Source: Burkholderiaceae bacterium (lineage in GTDB: Bacteria; Pseudomonadota; Gammaproteobacteria; Burkholderiales; Burkholderiaceae_E). Taken from it: 25,126 nt of DNA. Where the stretch lies: contig JACKLP010000018.1 of the NCBI GenBank assembly GCA_024235875.1, forward strand, positions 1 to 25,126, written 5' to 3'. A program made the translations under genes and the position numbers. Shown one piece after another: positions 23,003 to 25,126 of the stretch. The notes beneath the pieces are model-generated. The model did not search any database, was not told the DNA's origin, and saw only the letters and a program-made list of their open reading frames with translations. Positions within the stretch are counted from its first letter, which is position 1. Each line of letters begins with the position of its first letter.

Positions 23003-24181
23003 TCAGGGCTTGAGTTGCTCCTGCAACAAGGCCAGCATTCGTCCGGCGGTGGCCCGGTCGTTTGCCGCCACCGCCTTGCCATCCTTGGTGAGTACCTTGA
23101 CCACCGAGTTCTCACCCGCCGGGCTCACCAGGATCTGATAGACCTCGGTCTGCTCGATCGCCGGATTGCGGGCACCAAAGATCTTCGAGAGCAAGCCCGG
23201 GTCGGCACGCCGGGCATCGCTGTCTGGATCGATGTAGCGAACGTAGTAGACGCCCTTGGAACGGTCTCGGTCTTCGACCGCGAAACCGCCCCGATCCAGC
23301 GCCAGACCCACGCGTCGCCATGCGCGCTCGAAGCCCTCGGGGACCTTCAGTTCCTTGCCCCCGGCTGCGGTATCGCTGAGCACCGAGACCCGCGCACCGG
23401 CCGGAATGGTCTCGCGCACCGAAGCCTTGGCCGCCTGCTGCTCGTCGACGCCCAGCTTGACCATCATGCGCCGAAGCATCTCGATCTCTAGCTCCGGATC
23501 GGACGGCCTGGGCTGCCAGATGGTCTGCGTCTTGTCGCCGTCGGCATAGACCTCGAGCATCCCGCGGTGAGTGACATAGACCTCGGTCCCTGCGGCGGTC
23601 TTCTCGAGACGGGTCCGAAATCGATCGCGCTCACCCGTCGAGTACAAGCCATCGATGACCTTTCCCAGGGTTCGGCGAATGAAGTCCTGGGGCAGCTTCG
23701 CACGATTCTCGGCCCAGTCGGTATCGAGGATGCCGGTCTCCGGCGACTCGCGGGCGATCACGAACCCGTTCTCTACCCAGAAATCGCGGATCTTCGGCCA
23801 TAGCTTGGCCGGGTCTTCCTGAACCACCATCCAGCGTTGATTGCCTTCGCGGCGCAATTCCGCGCCGCGAATCGGCCTCAGAACGGGGGTTGCACCCGCC
23901 GCCAGGGCAGCAGGCGCCCTTTCGGATCTGTTGAAGCCGGAAGCCGTCTTGGGCGACGAGGCCGTAATGCCGTCGAAGCGCCCATCGGTCTTCGGCGCCA
24001 CCAGATCGGGCGGCACGTCGAGACGCTCACGAACGATCGGCGCCGTCGACTTGTAGTCGACCCGCGATTTCTCCTCGATGGTCTCGGTCAGAGAGCATCC
24101 AGACACGACGAGTGCCAGACCGACGAGGGACAAGCTTGCAGCACGCGCGCGCGCAAGGCGCGACTTGCATCGAAACACCAT
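23003..24181 (-). CDS. bamC: outer-membrane assembly lipoprotein BamC
   Basis: 392 residues from ATG 24181, which overlaps the dapA stop by one base (TGATG). A lipoprotein signal with lipobox VSGC (Cys29) is followed by the unstructured N-terminal segment (SRVDYKSTAP, RLDVPPDLVAP) that binds BamD in E. coli, then two helix-grip domains (about 160-280 and 310-390) with WMVVQEDPAKLWPKIRDFWVENGF, GILDTDWAENRAK, YVTHRGM and FERAWRRVGLALDRGGF, GVYYVRYIDP. It is an accessory part of the BAM complex that inserts beta-barrel proteins. An upstream in-frame extension toward 24409 would overlap dapA and is rejected. Confidence 0.92.
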   Translation of the reverse strand: MVFRCKSRLARARAASLSLVGLALVVSGCSLTETIEEKSRVDYKSTAPIVRERLDVPPDLVAPKTDGRFDGITASSPKTASGFNRSERAPAALAAGATPVLRPIRGAELRREGNQRWMVVQEDPAKLWPKIRDFWVENGFVIARESPETGILDTDWAENRAKLPQDFIRRTLGKVIDGLYSTGERDRFRTRLEKTAAGTEVYVTHRGMLEVYADGDKTQTIWQPRPSDPELEIEMLRRMMVKLGVDEQQAAKASVRETIPAGARVSVLSDTAAGGKELKVPEGFERAWRRVGLALDRGGFAVEDRDRSKGVYYVRYIDPDSDARRADPGLLSKIFGARNPAIEQTEVYQILVSPAGENSVVKVLTKDGKAVAANDRATAGRMLALLQEQLKP

Positions 24182-25059
24182 CAGATCCCGACTCCCGCAG
24201 CTCGCATCGCGTCGCGCACGACCGGGATCGACTGCTCCGACAAGGGTGCCAGCGGCAGACGGACGGTCGGATCGGCTCGGCCCATCTGGGACAGGACCCA
24301 CTTGACCGGCACCGGATTCGGCTCGACGAACAGCTTCAGGTGCAGTGGCAACAGGCGGCGGTTGATCGCCAGCGCCTCGGACCACTGCCCGTTGAGCGCC
24401 AGATCGCACATGCGCGCCATCTCGGCCGGCGCAACGTTGGCGGTCACCGAAATGACCCCGTGCGAACCCATCGCCATCAGTGCCAGCGCGGAATCGTCGT
24501 TTCCGCTGTAGACGGCGAAGTCAGGCGGCAAGGCCGCCAGCAATGCACTGCCACGCGGCATGTCGCCGGTGGCATCCTTGAGCCCGACGATCCCGGGGAC
24601 CTGTGCCAGCCGCAGCACCGAGTCATTGGAAAGATCCGCGACCGTGCGCGAGGGCACGTTGTAGAGGATCATCGGCAGATCGACCTTCTCGGCGACGGTC
24701 CGGAAGTGCCGATAGAGCCCTTCTTGCGTGGGCTTGTTGTAGTAAGGCACGACCTGGAGCGACGCCGTCGCACCCAGCTCGGCCGCCGCCTCGGTCAGTT
24801 CGATGGCCTCGCGGGTGGAGTTGCCCCCCGTGCCGGCGATGATCGGCACGCGGCCCGCCGCCTGCTCGATGGCGATCCGAATCAGCTCGATGTGCTCTTG
24901 CGGATCGACGGTCGGCGACTCGCCGGTGGTGCCGACAGCAACGATGGCCGCGGTCCCGGAGTCGATGTGCCAGTCGATCAAGCGACGGTACGCGTCGAGA
25001 TCGAGCGACTCATCGGGCTTCATCGGGCTGACGATCGCGACAATGCTTCCCTTGATCAT
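24181..25059 (-). CDS. dapA: 4-hydroxy-tetrahydrodipicolinate synthase
   Basis: 292 residues, the standard DapA length. All active-site residues are in canonical numbering: Thr44-Thr45 in GTTGES, Tyr133 and Arg138 in YNVPSRT, and the Schiff-base Lys161 in VGLKDATGD. It condenses pyruvate with aspartate semialdehyde, the first committed step to diaminopimelate and lysine, downstream of LysC. Ribosome site is a GGCAGGG at 7-8 bases. It leads an operon with bamC and an MBL hydrolase. Confidence 0.97.
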   Translation of the reverse strand: MIKGSIVAIVSPMKPDESLDLDAYRRLIDWHIDSGTAAIVAVGTTGESPTVDPQEHIELIRIAIEQAAGRVPIIAGTGGNSTREAIELTEAAAELGATASLQVVPYYNKPTQEGLYRHFRTVAEKVDLPMILYNVPSRTVADLSNDSVLRLAQVPGIVGLKDATGDMPRGSALLAALPPDFAVYSGNDDSALALMAMGSHGVISVTANVAPAEMARMCDLALNGQWSEALAINRRLLPLHLKLFVEPNPVPVKWVLSQMGRADPTVRLPLAPLSEQSIPVVRDAMRAAGVGI

Positions 25060-25086
25060 GGTTGCCCTGCCAATTTGAATCCGCTG

Positions 25087-25092
25087 ATTCTA
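25087..25092 (-). promoter_or_regulatory. possible -10 element for the dapA operon
   Basis: The minus strand reads GTTAGAATC with TAGAAT at 25092-25087, about 28 bases ahead of the dapA ATG. A -35 at 17 bases would be GCCGTT, a poor match. The remaining 34 bases to the window end show nothing else. Confidence 0.35.
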
Positions 25093-25126
25093 ACGGAGCG
25101 CGGCCGATAAACGGCAGTTTGGCCCG

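Noticed and set aside
24182..24409. N-terminal extension of bamC
   Set aside because: It overlaps dapA antisense-free frame shift and lacks similarity; the ATG at 24181 gives a proper lipoprotein signal.

Overview
This window reads as ordinary chromosomal DNA of a GC-rich betaproteobacterium, most likely Burkholderiales or a close relative. Three things suggest this: the strongly GC-rich third codon positions; the gene order cysS, alkA-like glycosylase, accA, tilS, lysC, tRNA-Ser with a divergent TPR, cyclophilin, lpxH arm, then cysE, trmJ and suhB, which I recall as a betaproteobacterial block; and the dapA-bamC-MBL hydrolase cluster. I see no insertion sequence, phage gene, integrase or CRISPR array. 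Nearly all sequence is coding and no gene-free stretch exceeds about 260 bases.

Layout. (1) Bases 1-2177, plus strand: the 3' end of a fused TRAP-transporter permease, a nitroreductase-family flavoprotein and two tandem Lin0512-family paralogues, a probable catabolic or uptake operon whose start lies outside the window. (2) 2178-3771: an AT-richer promoter region, an exported DsrE-like protein, and convergently an orphan NMT1/THI5-like binding protein with no signal peptide. (3) 3909-4037: tRNA-Ser(GCU), whose CCA end is part of a 38-base near-perfect palindrome containing the terminator. (4) 4084-9886, minus strand: cysS, HhH-GPD glycosylase, accA, tilS, lysC, closely packed. (5) 10012-12318, plus strand: TPR protein, periplasmic cyclophilin, lpxH. 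(6) 12296-15072, minus strand: trmJ, a divergent PrpF-family protein wedged in by an ATGA overlap, and cysE. (7) 15157-19887, plus strand: suhB, mutS, Tat-exported metallophosphoesterase. (8) 19884-22178: SlyD-like FKBP (minus), divergent RoxA-like oxygenase (plus) and a small lipoprotein built of 11-residue repeats. (9) 22197-25059, minus strand: dapA, bamC, YycJ-like MBL hydrolase.

Functionally most genes are housekeeping: lysine/aspartate-family synthesis (lysC, dapA), cysteine (cysE, cysS), fatty acid and lipid A synthesis (accA, lpxH), tRNA modification (tilS, trmJ), DNA repair (mutS, glycosylase), outer-membrane assembly (bamC) and protein folding (two PPIases). The accessory and least understood parts are the first 3.8 kb, the PrpF-like insertion, and the repeat lipoprotein. 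I found no clear unknown multi-gene system. The best candidates for novelty are the paired Lin0512 genes, the PrpF-like protein with altered active-site motifs, the hendecad-repeat lipoprotein, and the palindrome joined to the tRNA 3' end.
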